DNA of 30,319 nt from a virus. How positions within the stretch are numbered: position 1 is the stretch's first letter; each line of letters opens with the position of its first letter. Below the pieces are notes generated by a model, which saw only the letters and a list, made by a program, of their open reading frames with translations, did not search any database and had not been told where the DNA came from. The stretch is taken from IMG/VR virus record IMGVR_UViG_3300020371_000040, positions 1 through 30,319 of that record. One strand, given 5' to 3'. This document shows positions 7,082-17,299 of this stretch, one piece after another. Made by a program: the position numbers and the translations under genes.

Positions 7082-10000
7082 TAGTAAGAAGCAACAGTAC
7101 GCATATCTTGAATCTTAGGTACAAATGCTGGATTATCCGACTTCATAACAATCTTGATTCCGAAAGATGAGAACTCTGGCAGATCTGATACACTATACTC
7201 TAGTTCTTGATAAGAACTTTGCTTTTCTGTAATACTTGAAATTGTATTTTCAGCAGTAGCAACAATGTCAAAGTCTGGTAAACCAGTTCCATTGAAGTAT
7301 TGATATTCAATAACATCAAAGGATTCTTGACTAGAAGATTCCTTGTATCTAAACAGAACTTGAATATCAGCAATGTCTTTGACATTTGCTGTCAATTTGA
7401 CATTGATTGAAGTACCAGGGTTACCAATAGAAATTTCTTTAGTTACATACTTAGCAACTGAAGAACTATTGGAGAATCTAATTTCTGGTGAGTAATCGAT
7501 ACCATCTGTGTAGACAATTTCTTGAACTTCCCAGTATGCAGATTCATCATCTTCCTGACCAGTATATGATAAAATATCACCAACACGGAAAATATCTTCG
7601 ACGCCCTCACCACTTCTTGCAACACTTGGTTCAACGATAGACGCTTCGGAAAGTGTCTGATCGAATGTAGTAGAACCAAATGGTTTCTTGTCATTCTTAA
7701 CAGTAATCTCTTGATTCTTGATATCAAAGAATGTTACTTTACCTTCAATCTTAGCAGTGAAGATATCAGTAAATCCAACATTTCTTGCAGTTACAGTAGC
7801 ACCAACATTAGGAATTGCTGGTCCACCCGTTCCACCAAACTCTACCTTAACGGGATCAGAATCTACAACTGGTGTTCCAGTGATTCCAGAAATTGATAGT
7901 TGATCATTCTTGGAGAATGGATTGACCGTAGAAATTCTTACGTATACGATTGTATCTCCGCCAACTTCAACAACTCTTGCGATAGTTCCCTTTGCCTGAG
8001 ATCCAGTGGATCCAGCAGTTGCAGAACCAGTTGCTTCAATGCTAACTTCTTGATTGGATAGAATATTCTGTCCATTCAAGTTACCAAGAGTGAATGAATA
8101 AACATCCTTTAAGATCAAACGAGCATCTCTTCTTCCATATCTGTCTTCTTTACCAGAAGCTTTCTCAATTCTATTTGTAGAAGTAATTACAGCAGCAGAT
8201 GACAAGTCAATTGCTGGTGATAGATATGAAACATCAGATCTAAAATCAATCTTATACTCAAGTGAACGATCAACGTTGTTTAGAACTTGGTTGATTCTAG
8301 AAGCAAGAACTTTCTGATTTGTAAAATATTGAATCTCATTCAAGAAAGTCTTTTCATATGTGGTCTGTGAGTAAGACACATAGTTTTGAGTGTTAGAATC
8401 TACAGGAATTACATTGGTAGTTTTTACAGTAGAAACAATGCTAGTATCACTGAATGAAAGATAGTTGACTTGTGGGAATAGTCTTTCAAACTTTCTATTA
8501 TAAACTGCTAGAACAGCACCACCGCCACCTTTGACACTGCTAGAAGCAGTTGTGTCGTTTTCAATGTTGTAACTATCAACACCAACGTTAGAAACTTTGA
8601 ATAGACCAGTGTTCAACTGTGTGCTAGAAACACCGCCCACTCCATCTGCACCCTTAAAGAATACATATGATTTTCCACTGTCTTCCATTCCATTGTTCTT
8701 ATGATATACTTTGACAATCTTATTGTTGAGTTTGAACAATGGTGATGTTGCATTCTGATCTGAGACTCCACTAGTCTCAAATGGATTCATGCCAAGATAC
8801 TCATAACCAGGATTTTCATTAGTAATTCTCAGACTTGCAGTTCTAGATGTATCAAACTCTGCACGATTTAGTTTGAACTTAAGATCTTCAAATAGATCTT
8901 CTGTCCAATTGTCAGTGTTTTGTGCCTTGTAGACAGAACCAAGCAGAGGTTGAGTTGTTACAGGAGAACTGGTAACAATCTCAGTTTCACCTAGTCTAGA
9001 TGCCCAGAGTAGATACTCTGTGGAATCTGTCTCTACAACCAATGCATACTTAGTACCATTTTGTAGATATACAGGATTCTTAAACTTAAACTTGGTTGGG
9101 ATTGTTGAGTTTGTTGTGCCTTCCGTGTCAACCGCTACACCCATTCTAACAGCAGGTGTATCAACCGTAAGTTTGGCGGTGATGACCGCACCCCCATTGC
9201 CAGTTCCAACGCCTTTCACGACGATTGCAGGGGGTGCTGTGTAACCAGATCCACCTAGAGATACAGAAGAGTTATAGATTCTTCCTCCAGAGATGTTTAC
9301 AGCACCACTTGCCTGACTACCACCAGGAAGTTGTGGACTTTCAAATGTCAAGAAAGCAGAATCATAGTTTTGACCAGTTGCAGTAACTTCCAAGTCTGTT
9401 ACTCTACCAGCATCTTTGGCAATGGTTAGACCAAGATTTGTGTTATTCTTATTGTTGTATTCTGTGATAGAATCAATAATAAGTCCTTCATTTTGGATAT
9501 ACTCTTTACCATTATGATTGGATAAGACAAGAGTATAAACTTGGTCGTTAGAAACGATTACTTTTCCATCAGCAGAAGCAGTAACTTCGATGTTAGTGGA
9601 GTCGAGAACTTTAAGTAGAGGTCCACTACATGCAGACTGAGAACCAACAATGTTTTCACCAACAGTCAATGTAGTTGTGCCATTTGCATATGCACGGATC
9701 AATGTGTTTGGAGACAGTGTTGCCTCAGCACCAGGAATGATATGCTTTGCTGGTTTGTCAACTTCGGTATTTGTAAGATATACTCTTACAGGGATGTTAG
9801 TGCTCTTCTTGTTAAAGTAAAGTTCTGCACTAGTTACAAACAGTCCACCTTCAAATGCCTCAATGCTGAAAGTTTGTGCAAGTGGATTTGGTTTGATTTC
9901 AACATCAGTAACACTATCAATCTTTTGGATACCTTCATTTGCTTTGAAGTAAGCAGGAGAAGTTGCATTAATTGATGGTGGATTCTGAGGTAGTTTGCCA

Positions 10001-13000
10001 GTGGCATAATACTTCAGATCAGCGTATGTATCTACAGTATCTTTTGCTTCATTGGTTGCACTAGATGTGAACCTAATAGTTTTGATGCCAGTTGTAATTC
10101 TTAGATCTGGTTGTGTAGTATCGTATGATACTGTGTTGATATCTCCAGTCCAAGTTGCATTCTCTACTGGTGGTTTTCCTGCAGGAATGATGATAATACC
10201 ACTAGCGTTTCCATTTTCATCGGTTGTAATTGGAGCATTAAAACCAATAGAAGAATTACCTGCAATGCCAGTGAATCTGCTGTCAGGACATGTCCATCTA
10301 GAGATATCATTTCCTTCTAGGAATGGATATACAGTAGTAAATGGTTTTAGTCTTCTTACAGCAAACTTAACAGGTGTTGGTCTAGCATAGAACTTGAGCG
10401 AAGTTGCAACTGAACCTTTCTGGTCAGAATCAGTGGCAAGACCCTTACCAATTTCATTGTTATCAGGACTTACGTTTGAACTACTGGATACAGATGCTTG
10501 AGCTACTTTTTCAATCGAAGAATCTGAATTGGTAGTACCAAATGAAGTGATGCTACCAAATGTTCCCTTAGAACCTACCCAGTTAATAATGAAAGAATTG
10601 AAGATACTAGAGAATGTTTCTGTAGTATCATCCTTTGCAATAAAGATTGAATACAGACCAGTGTTGTTATCTACAATAATTGGTTCGATGGTATCATCAT
10701 ACCAGGAATCAATCTGTGGACTTAGTTGACCTTCTCCAACATACTGCAAAGCAACAAATGGATTTGGATTGAGAGTCTTGGTTGCAAAATCATTTCCAAG
10801 AACTTCTAGTTCAGAATATGGAAGAGTAACAAGATCTCCAGTCTTGACATAACCATCAACAAATCTTTGATCAGTTGTTGTATTGACTTCTAACAAACGG
10901 AAAGAGTCTTCTTTGTTTGGTGCTCTAAGAACAGACTGTTGAGTATCAACAGCACATCTGTAATCGGCAGATGAAACTTCACCAACTCCATGCGTTTCAA
11001 AGTTATCAACTACAAATCCTGTCTTAAATCTATCAAATCCAATAGAATCTCTAATCTGCATGTTGAGAGCTTGTTGCTCTAGAATGCTGAGAGTGGTATA
11101 ATACTCAAGACGCTCAATGCGCTTCTCAAGTTTACCAATATCCTTCATCGTATATCTACGATTATCAACTGGCAAGATTCTTACATCTTTGCTGCTTGTA
11201 GTAAACGCAGGAATATACAGATAATATAGTGGGATTGCGTCATCAATTAGTTCTGGTTTAGTTGGGTTCTGTGAAGAATTGCCCTCTTTCAAAACAAAAT
11301 TGCCTTTCTTAGTTAGGAATACACCATCAATTCTGTTTAAGAATTCTGTTTGAGTAAACTTAAATGTGTACTCAAGGTTCTTGTCTGGTGCAGGAACAAC
11401 AGATGCAACACCACCTTCGCCAATAAAGTTTCTAATGATTGCTTCTCTAGAAGACTGATCCTGGAAACCAGTTACAAAAGATGCAGAGTCAACTTTTGGT
11501 CTGAAGTCAAATACATTCTTGAGAGAAACAATACCATAAACAGAAGAGTTGAATGTTGGGATTTCTTCTAGAGTTACACCAGCTTCATGCAAGTAACTGT
11601 CTACGGTGCAGAAATCTCCCTGTGAGTGTTCGAAGTAATCGAATGCAACTACAAGTTGTCCAACAGGAGCTTCAAATCCTGGTTTTAAAACAATTCGTGA
11701 TACATCATAGAATGTATCTCTTTGTCCATCATCAAAAGTGAATCTCTCAGTAACATCAACACCAGAAACTAAGTTACCAGCACTGTCGATTGTTGGTGGG
11801 GATGAAGAGGTGCCTTCATACACATACTTGAGCTTGAAGACATCAGAGTATGTTGATACATTAGTCGCTTCGGTATCAAAATTCTCTCCTCTTAATGGAA
11901 CAATTCTATCTCCTGCAGACTTGATAAGAATTCTTCTGTTTCTTACAACAGTTTTGATTCTTGGTCTTGCTTTATCTAATTCTAGAGTTGCACTTAATTT
12001 TAGAGTTGGGAATGGTTCTTGAGTTGTTCCAAAAAATTCTTGTGGTAAGTTAACTTTGACACTACCAGCATTTAATCCACTGGACAAATCAGTAGTATTT
12101 TCTGAAACAATATTATCTTCTGTTAGGTAGATTACATCACCTTTTGCAACCTTAGTTGCTGAACCAGGATTTAGTACCGTCATTACAAAATTCTCTGGAG
12201 AGAATGCAGCAAATCTTTGAGTACCAAATGGCAACTGCGCGGTAAACGTAATGTTACCACCACTAGATGCTGCTTCGGTAATAAAGTCTTTTCTATAGAA
12301 GTATGAAATCTTAGAGTCTTCATTGCTCTGAGAAATGCTTGCAACCTGATTTCCACCAGTTGGATACAGCAACGATCCCTTAGAAGAGTTCTCGATATTT
12401 GACTCTACCTTAACAACACTACCATTTACAACATTAGCAGCAAGTGCGGTGTCTAGGTAGATTCTTGATTTGAGTGTTCCCTCTGGTTTGGTTGCATAAG
12501 AAACCATAACCTTTTCGGCAACAGAGTCTGCGTCTGTAAACTGGATGTAATCTCCTTGCTTCAGGAAGATTGTGGTGTCGCCATTAAATCCATTACACTC
12601 AAGGAATTTGGATCCTTTGCTTCCACTAAAAGTAAAATCAGTTACAGGAATTAATTTTGCATATGGAGACTTCGAAGCTTCCAAGTCAGCAGTAAAGACA
12701 TTGTTTCCACCAGAACCATAAGCACATCCAAAGGATTTAACATCATTGGGAGTATATGTTTGTACGCTATTTCTAACAAGGATAGCATCAATCTTTACAC
12801 TTGTAGTTACAGTTCCACTAGTTGGAAGATCTACAGTTACAACAGGTGGTTGTGAGTAAGTTTGTGTAAAAGATCCTTTGCTTAGAATATCAATTCCATG
12901 AACAAATCCATCAATATCACCAAAGACATTTACTTTAGATGTATCATATGGAACACCGTTGATAGTAATACCAGCAGTTCCTTTAGTTCCACCTGTAGTT

Positions 13001-15330
13001 ACATTGTAACCACCGCTTCCTCTGTACTTGACTACGAAGTGTGAGATTGTATTATCTGTAGCAATTTTTGCTGAATTCTCATCTTCATCTCTAATTACCT
13101 CTCCTGAAATAAACTTACCAGAAAGAGCAGTAATCATTAACTCATTTCCAGTGGAGAAAGTAGAACCAGAAGATCCTTCAATAACACCATATGCTCCACT
13201 AGTGATACCGAAGATATACTTTCCTTTCTCAAAAGTTCCTGTTGCAATGTCAGCATCTAGTGTAATTTTAGTGTAGAATGATGGAGCAAAATAACCAAGA
13301 CCAAAGATACCGTTATATGCAACTTGTCCACCAGACAGTTTACCTTTAGAGATAGCAGTATCAGAGTCTGGATTAAATCCAAATCCAGATTCTTTTAGTG
13401 TGAAGTTTCCTGGTTTTGCAACACCAACTAAAGGAGTAGTAACTGCTGTGTGATCCCACACATTTCCCAAGATCTTAGTAGTTGCATCTACTACATTTCC
13501 TTGACTATCAGTTCCTGCTAGTGGTTCCAGATATAACTGTCTTCTAGATCCATTAGAATCATCTACATCATAAGTCTTAATTAATCCTTTTAAGACTGCT
13601 TTGTCACCCATCAATGTGAGTTCTGCAAATCTCTTTGCTACTAGAATATCTGGTCTCTCTTTAATTGCAAATCCAATTAGATCGACCGACTTGTATGTTG
13701 CAGGAGCGCCACCAGTATAAGTGAATGCTAAGTATAGTTTGCCATTTGCATCACAGCAATCTTCAAATGTTAAATCGCCAGTAACGTTAATTTTGTTGAT
13801 AAGACTTGGGGTGTCATCACCTTTAGTGATGTCAACATATACTGTGACAATAGCAAGACTGTCACCATAGAGTTTTCCTCTTCTGTCAATAGAGGAACGA
13901 GTACCAATACCAGTTCTGTTTGGATTTACAACTGAAGACTGACCAGAGGCAAACTCAATGTTTTGTCCTGATGTGCCATCGTTAAACGTTTTGTATAGTT
14001 CTACATCAGGATATGCAGTTAGTTCAGAACCTTCTGCATTGAATGGAATAGATCCATAAACGTTGGTAATAGGATACGTTGGAAGACCAGTAGTCTTGAG
14101 AGTAATATTTTCTGCGTCTACTGTTTCTCTTGCTTTATTGACTTCAAGATACTTTGTCTCTTTATTGACAATTTCATATCCTCTGATGTATGCTTTACCC
14201 GATCCAACATTTGCAACCATCTTTTGGGATGCATCTTGGAGGGAGAGACCATTAACAAGTCCATCTTCTCCCTGAGCATACAGACCATTATTATCTTCAC
14301 TCTGGTAATATTCTCTTACACTAACATCAAATCTGTCTACAACATAGTCACCAGACTCGTCGTAAGTTCTTCTTGCTAGTGTATCTTCTAGAATAGTATA
14401 ATCAGCAGGTTTGATCTGCTTTTGGATTACACCACTCTTTACAGTTAAAATCTTGATGAAGTTTTTATCTGTTGTCTCAGACAACTCATACTTTTCAAGA
14501 TTTAATTTGATTCTTAGTCTATGAGCACCAGGAGCAGAGAAGTTAGAAGAACCAATAGCATTATCGTAGAGGCTTGAGTCTTCTTCGGGTGTTACAATGG
14601 ATTCTTCTACTTTGAATCCAATTTTTGCAGAAGGTGCATTGTAGTATGGATCAATAATGAATAGTTCTGCATCGTTGCGAACAAAATACCCATTAATGAA
14701 GTAAATACCTTCTTCTACCTTGACAGCAGAAGCATAACCCATTGCAGGACTTTCTACAACAGTTACATCTTGTGTATCAGGATTTACTACAGTAACAGTA
14801 GTTGGTAGAACACTACCATCTGTTCCTACTACTAGTAGAGGAGTGTTAACACCATCAATAACTTCGAGAGTCTCACCTTGTCTAAAAGTAGACTCATTAC
14901 CAGCGTTACCACTTGTTACATAAGTAACAAACAGAGTGTCTGCACTAGTTTCTGTTGATGTTTGTACCGCGACAAGATTTGCTATGACACCAGAAGTAAG
15001 ACCTCTAAGTTGTTGACCAACCAACTGTGAGATGTCATACTTTCTGTAAACGATAGTACCACCTTCGTTTACTGCAACTTCAGAAACAGAAGATAGTTTT
15101 ACATAGTCTAATTTATTGTTTAATCCAACTTCTCCAGGTACAACTAACTCTCCCTGCTTGAAAGCATTTTTACCAAAACTTTCAATTTGATTTTGTAAAA
15201 CAGATTGTAACTGTGTTAACTCCCTGCCTTGAATAGAATATCCAGGGCGGAAAAGGATTTTATAAAAATTCTTATTGTCGTCAAAATCCTCAAAATAAGG
15301 AGAAACATTAAGGTTAGTCTTCTGTGGCAT
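7081..15330 (-). CDS. Giant DUF4815-type virion structural protein (2749 residues)
   Basis: The N-terminus (LNVSPYFEDFD, then ILFRPGYSIQGRELTQLQS) is the hallmark of the DUF4815 family found in T4-like cyanophage structural clusters; the family domain probably covers the first 400-600 residues. Around residues 1394-1425 is a conserved coiled-coil (DIGKLEKRIERLEYY). From about residue 1815 comes a DPLAQTF motif followed by GGLFVTSAELYF, then a conserved region with YLQNGTKYALVVETD and LKFKLNRAEF. A GxGY-type beta repeat pair (about 9170-9410, residues ~1973-2053) interrupts that region. No signal peptide or membrane segment is evident. It follows gp8, where T4 carries gene 9, and precedes the gp9/gp10-like gene, so a peripheral baseplate role is likely but not proven. 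Start: ATG with GGCGGAG 5 bases upstream and a late promoter box ahead. Confidence 0.92.
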   Translation of the reverse strand: MPQKTNLNVSPYFEDFDDNKNFYKILFRPGYSIQGRELTQLQSVLQNQIESFGKNAFKQGELVVPGEVGLNNKLDYVKLSSVSEVAVNEGGTIVYRKYDISQLVGQQLRGLTSGVIANLVAVQTSTETSADTLFVTYVTSGNAGNESTFRQGETLEVIDGVNTPLLVVGTDGSVLPTTVTVVNPDTQDVTVVESPAMGYASAVKVEEGIYFINGYFVRNDAELFIIDPYYNAPSAKIGFKVEESIVTPEEDSSLYDNAIGSSNFSAPGAHRLRIKLNLEKYELSETTDKNFIKILTVKSGVIQKQIKPADYTILEDTLARRTYDESGDYVVDRFDVSVREYYQSEDNNGLYAQGEDGLVNGLSLQDASQKMVANVGSGKAYIRGYEIVNKETKYLEVNKARETVDAENITLKTTGLPTYPITNVYGSIPFNAEGSELTAYPDVELYKTFNDGTSGQNIEFASGQSSVVNPNRTGIGTRSSIDRRGKLYGDSLAIVTVYVDITKGDDTPSLINKINVTGDLTFEDCCDANGKLYLAFTYTGGAPATYKSVDLIGFAIKERPDILVAKRFAELTLMGDKAVLKGLIKTYDVDDSNGSRRQLYLEPLAGTDSQGNVVDATTKILGNVWDHTAVTTPLVGVAKPGNFTLKESGFGFNPDSDTAISKGKLSGGQVAYNGIFGLGYFAPSFYTKITLDADIATGTFEKGKYIFGITSGAYGVIEGSSGSTFSTGNELMITALSGKFISGEVIRDEDENSAKIATDNTISHFVVKYRGSGGYNVTTGGTKGTAGITINGVPYDTSKVNVFGDIDGFVHGIDILSKGSFTQTYSQPPVVTVDLPTSGTVTTSVKIDAILVRNSVQTYTPNDVKSFGCAYGSGGNNVFTADLEASKSPYAKLIPVTDFTFSGSKGSKFLECNGFNGDTTIFLKQGDYIQFTDADSVAEKVMVSYATKPEGTLKSRIYLDTALAANVVNGSVVKVESNIENSSKGSLLYPTGGNQVASISQSNEDSKISYFYRKDFITEAASSGGNITFTAQLPFGTQRFAAFSPENFVMTVLNPGSATKVAKGDVIYLTEDNIVSENTTDLSSGLNAGSVKVNLPQEFFGTTQEPFPTLKLSATLELDKARPRIKTVVRNRRILIKSAGDRIVPLRGENFDTEATNVSTYSDVFKLKYVYEGTSSSPPTIDSAGNLVSGVDVTERFTFDDGQRDTFYDVSRIVLKPGFEAPVGQLVVAFDYFEHSQGDFCTVDSYLHEAGVTLEEIPTFNSSVYGIVSLKNVFDFRPKVDSASFVTGFQDQSSREAIIRNFIGEGGVASVVPAPDKNLEYTFKFTQTEFLNRIDGVFLTKKGNFVLKEGNSSQNPTKPELIDDAIPLYYLYIPAFTTSSKDVRILPVDNRRYTMKDIGKLEKRIERLEYYTTLSILEQQALNMQIRDSIGFDRFKTGFVVDNFETHGVGEVSSADYRCAVDTQQSVLRAPNKEDSFRLLEVNTTTDQRFVDGYVKTGDLVTLPYSELEVLGNDFATKTLNPNPFVALQYVGEGQLSPQIDSWYDDTIEPIIVDNNTGLYSIFIAKDDTTETFSSIFNSFIINWVGSKGTFGSITSFGTTNSDSSIEKVAQASVSSSSNVSPDNNEIGKGLATDSDQKGSVATSLKFYARPTPVKFAVRRLKPFTTVYPFLEGNDISRWTCPDSRFTGIAGNSSIGFNAPITTDENGNASGIIIIPAGKPPVENATWTGDINTVSYDTTQPDLRITTGIKTIRFTSSATNEAKDTVDTYADLKYYATGKLPQNPPSINATSPAYFKANEGIQKIDSVTDVEIKPNPLAQTFSIEAFEGGLFVTSAELYFNKKSTNIPVRVYLTNTEVDKPAKHIIPGAEATLSPNTLIRAYANGTTTLTVGENIVGSQSACSGPLLKVLDSTNIEVTASADGKVIVSNDQVYTLVLSNHNGKEYIQNEGLIIDSITEYNNKNNTNLGLTIAKDAGRVTDLEVTATGQNYDSAFLTFESPQLPGGSQASGAVNISGGRIYNSSVSLGGSGYTAPPAIVVKGVGTGNGGAVITAKLTVDTPAVRMGVAVDTEGTTNSTIPTKFKFKNPVYLQNGTKYALVVETDSTEYLLWASRLGETEIVTSSPVTTQPLLGSVYKAQNTDNWTEDLFEDLKFKLNRAEFDTSRTASLRITNENPGYEYLGMNPFETSGVSDQNATSPLFKLNNKIVKVYHKNNGMEDSGKSYVFFKGADGVGGVSSTQLNTGLFKVSNVGVDSYNIENDTTASSSVKGGGGAVLAVYNRKFERLFPQVNYLSFSDTSIVSTVKTTNVIPVDSNTQNYVSYSQTTYEKTFLNEIQYFTNQKVLASRINQVLNNVDRSLEYKIDFRSDVSYLSPAIDLSSAAVITSTNRIEKASGKEDRYGRRDARLILKDVYSFTLGNLNGQNILSNQEVSIEATGSATAGSTGSQAKGTIARVVEVGGDTIVYVRISTVNPFSKNDQLSISGITGTPVVDSDPVKVEFGGTGGPAIPNVGATVTARNVGFTDIFTAKIEGKVTFFDIKNQEITVKNDKKPFGSTTFDQTLSEASIVEPSVARSGEGVEDIFRVGDILSYTGQEDDESAYWEVQEIVYTDGIDYSPEIRFSNSSSVAKYVTKEISIGNPGTSINVKLTANVKDIADIQVLFRYKESSSQESFDVIEYQYFNGTGLPDFDIVATAENTISSITEKQSSYQELEYSVSDLPEFSSFGIKIVMKSDNPAFVPKIQDMRTVASY
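9170..9410 (-). repeat. GxGY beta-repeat pair inside the DUF4815 protein
   Basis: Two repeat units: VTDLEVTATGQNYDSAFLTF and later VSLGGSGYTAPPAIVVKG, the second followed by a Gly-rich turn (GTGNGG). They lie between the region ending in the NNKNNTNLGLTIA stretch and PAVRMGVAVDTEG, which read as one continuous conserved segment without them. The same repeat type is in the left-end, gp8 and gp7-like proteins. Confidence 0.55.
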
Positions 15331-15364
15331 GGTACTCCGCCAAATACTAGCATCTTGTCTTTAG

Positions 15365-15372
15365 TATTTAGT
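15365..15372 (-). promoter_or_regulatory. Late promoter box (ACTAAATA) for the DUF4815 gene
   Basis: ACTAAATA on the minus strand, 6 of 8 to TATAAATA, sits 6 bases downstream of the gp8 terminator and would give a leader of about 29 bases containing a clear ribosome site. Terminator followed directly by promoter marks a transcription-unit boundary. Confidence 0.55.
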
Positions 15373-15378
15373 AGAGAT

Positions 15379-15406
15379 AAAAAAAATCCCCCGATCTCTC
15401 GGGGGA
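15379..15406 (-). terminator. Rho-independent terminator after gp8
   Basis: A perfect 8-bp inverted repeat (15387-15394 with 15399-15406, arms TCCCCCGA / TCGGGGGA, 4-base loop) is followed on the minus strand by eight Ts (15386 to 15379). It lies 21 bases past the gp8 stop, in the correct orientation. It is the only strong terminator I see in the window. Confidence 0.93.
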
Positions 15407-15426
15407 CTTAATTTACTCAGTTTAGA

Positions 15427-17241
15427 TCAGAATTCGATAACAAGTTTGATGTCTTCAATCTGGTCAGGAGCACGAGTGATTAGTCTTCTGTTCTCGATGT
15501 AGATGATATCACCAGAGTTGTTAGCAATCTCGGGAGTTCCTAGACCGTTAGCAAGTGTGATGCCTTCTAGAGTTCCGTTGTAAGTAGTATCAACATTGCC
15601 ATCAGCAGCAGACGCAGCACCGTCAACATCTACAGCACCATTTGCTTCAAATGGGTAAACTGCACCATTGTGGAGGTGTTGATCAGGTGACTGGTAATAC
15701 TTAAGGATGCCATCAGTTGTTGAACCACTATCAAGGGTCCAAGAAACTACAGTGCCTTTTGCAATGTTACCATCACCGCGAACCTGTGTGATTACTTCGT
15801 CGGGGATGTAGTCAGTGCCACCAGTACCAGTAATCTTGACTGCATACATACCGTTCAAGGTAGAAGCAGTTGAATATGAAGTAGTACCCCAGTCATAAGG
15901 ATCTGTTAGAAGACCAATACGGCGGAAGTCGTTATCTACAGGGAAGTCACCTGAACCTTCTGCATAGGTTAGGCGAATATTTGTCATAACGCGCTTTGCA
16001 TTCAATTCGATGTCTGCCTCAGCGCCATGACCACCCTTAGGAGGTAGTACAACTTCGATAGCACCAGTTGCACCAGCAGGAGTTGCAACTCCAGTGGTTA
16101 GTCCCTGATCACTGTAGAGATAACCATTACTTAGAAGAACGTTAGCGTAGGTGTAGTCTTGACCACGACCAACTACAGAAACAGTGCTAATTGCTCCACC
16201 TGCAGTAGTTGAGATCTGTACAACACCATTAGTTCCATCACCTTGAATAGCAGCATACAAAGTCTGTGAAGGAGGTAGGTTGCTGCCAGCATCTTCAATT
16301 AGTGCAACATCAATAGAACCATTGACTGCCAATGCTGCAGTTGCTACTCTAGTTGACTCTGTGGGTAGTACAACTGGCATGAAGTCCGAAGAAAGGAACT
16401 TCAGTACATCATCAGTTGGTAGAGTGTACATGTATTTCCATACATAACCAGCACCAGATCCCTCAGTGAAGATTCCAGTAGCACCATTGTAACCAGCAGC
16501 CGCAGTAGAAGGTTCTACAGTTGCGTTCTGACCAGTTGGGTTGGCAGGATTTTCGCCATTATAAAGGCACTTGAATACTTCATAGTTAGTATTCATTACA
16601 TAGAATTTTGCATCACCAATGCTATCAAATCCTAGAGCAGTTTGCTTACCGATTTGTCCGCCACCCGAAGGGGATGCAGAGTAGTCGGGCTTCCACATAT
16701 CAAATTTGGGATTGGTTGAAAGATCCCAGTTATAACGACGGATTACTGCACGGGCATTGGCGTCGGTTACTCTCTTTGCAGCAATGATGTCGTCATAAAC
16801 ACCAAACTTCTCTGTTTGGTTGTCTAGGGGAAGTGGGGGTGCATCTTCTGTTGCGTAACGATACACACCAGTTACAGCAGTAACAGCGGTGTCAGCAGCA
16901 CCATCCCACTCTTTGAGGGTGGATCCAGTGCCAGGAGCAGACGCTGTACCGTTGCTTCCAAAAATTGCACTCAGTAGAACTGAATTGCTGTAAACCTTTT
17001 CGACAGTTCCACGGAAAGTTGCGCTTCCGTAGTTGGTTCCGACATAGACTTCGTTTCCTACGGTGAATGATCCACCGTCTACCGAGTATACTTCTAAGTA
17101 TGCTCTCCATGCTTGGGGGCGACCTACGAAGAAGTAGAGTCTGGTACGGTCGGCGCTAGCATCGTTTGCGCCTTCACTAAGCGATTCGAGGAATTGCTTC
17201 GCATTAAAAATTCTAAATTTATCAGAGATGATAGCAGCCAT
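15427..17241 (-). CDS. 8: Baseplate wedge subunit gp8
   Basis: A 604-residue homologue of T4 gp8, the dimeric wedge protein between gp7 and gp10; T4 gp8 is about 334 residues, so this one is enlarged. Matches to remembered T4 gp8: the SDKFR start region (T4 TSKFR), LYFFVGRPQAW (T4 ITFGRSEPW), GAGYVWKYMYTLP around residue 260 (T4 GDGYVWEYLFEIP), FRRIGLLTDP (T4 FRQISIITNP), and the C-terminus IIYIENR, then DQIEDIKLV (T4 MIYMENR, then DQTEEINIL). The extra length includes a GxGY-like beta repeat at about 16008-16207. It has its own tandem late promoter and a terminator, so it is probably transcribed mainly as a single-gene message. Start: ATG preceded by GGAAAAAG. Confidence 0.95.
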   Translation of the reverse strand: MAAIISDKFRIFNAKQFLESLSEGANDASADRTRLYFFVGRPQAWRAYLEVYSVDGGSFTVGNEVYVGTNYGSATFRGTVEKVYSNSVLLSAIFGSNGTASAPGTGSTLKEWDGAADTAVTAVTGVYRYATEDAPPLPLDNQTEKFGVYDDIIAAKRVTDANARAVIRRYNWDLSTNPKFDMWKPDYSASPSGGGQIGKQTALGFDSIGDAKFYVMNTNYEVFKCLYNGENPANPTGQNATVEPSTAAAGYNGATGIFTEGSGAGYVWKYMYTLPTDDVLKFLSSDFMPVVLPTESTRVATAALAVNGSIDVALIEDAGSNLPPSQTLYAAIQGDGTNGVVQISTTAGGAISTVSVVGRGQDYTYANVLLSNGYLYSDQGLTTGVATPAGATGAIEVVLPPKGGHGAEADIELNAKRVMTNIRLTYAEGSGDFPVDNDFRRIGLLTDPYDWGTTSYSTASTLNGMYAVKITGTGGTDYIPDEVITQVRGDGNIAKGTVVSWTLDSGSTTDGILKYYQSPDQHLHNGAVYPFEANGAVDVDGAASAADGNVDTTYNGTLEGITLANGLGTPEIANNSGDIIYIENRRLITRAPDQIEDIKLVIEF

Positions 17242-17278
17242 TGGTTTCTTTTTCCGACGTTGTGGTTTATGCCAAAGT

Positions 17279-17292
17279 TATTTATATTTATA
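17279..17292 (-). promoter_or_regulatory. Tandem overlapping late promoter (TATAAATATAAATA) for gp8
   Basis: The minus strand contains two perfect T4 late-promoter octamers, 17285-17292 and 17279-17286, overlapping by two bases. They lie between the gp7 stop (17300) and the gp8 start (17241), giving a leader of about 32 bases. This is the best promoter match in the window. Confidence 0.85.
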
Positions 17293-17299
17293 CCGATAT

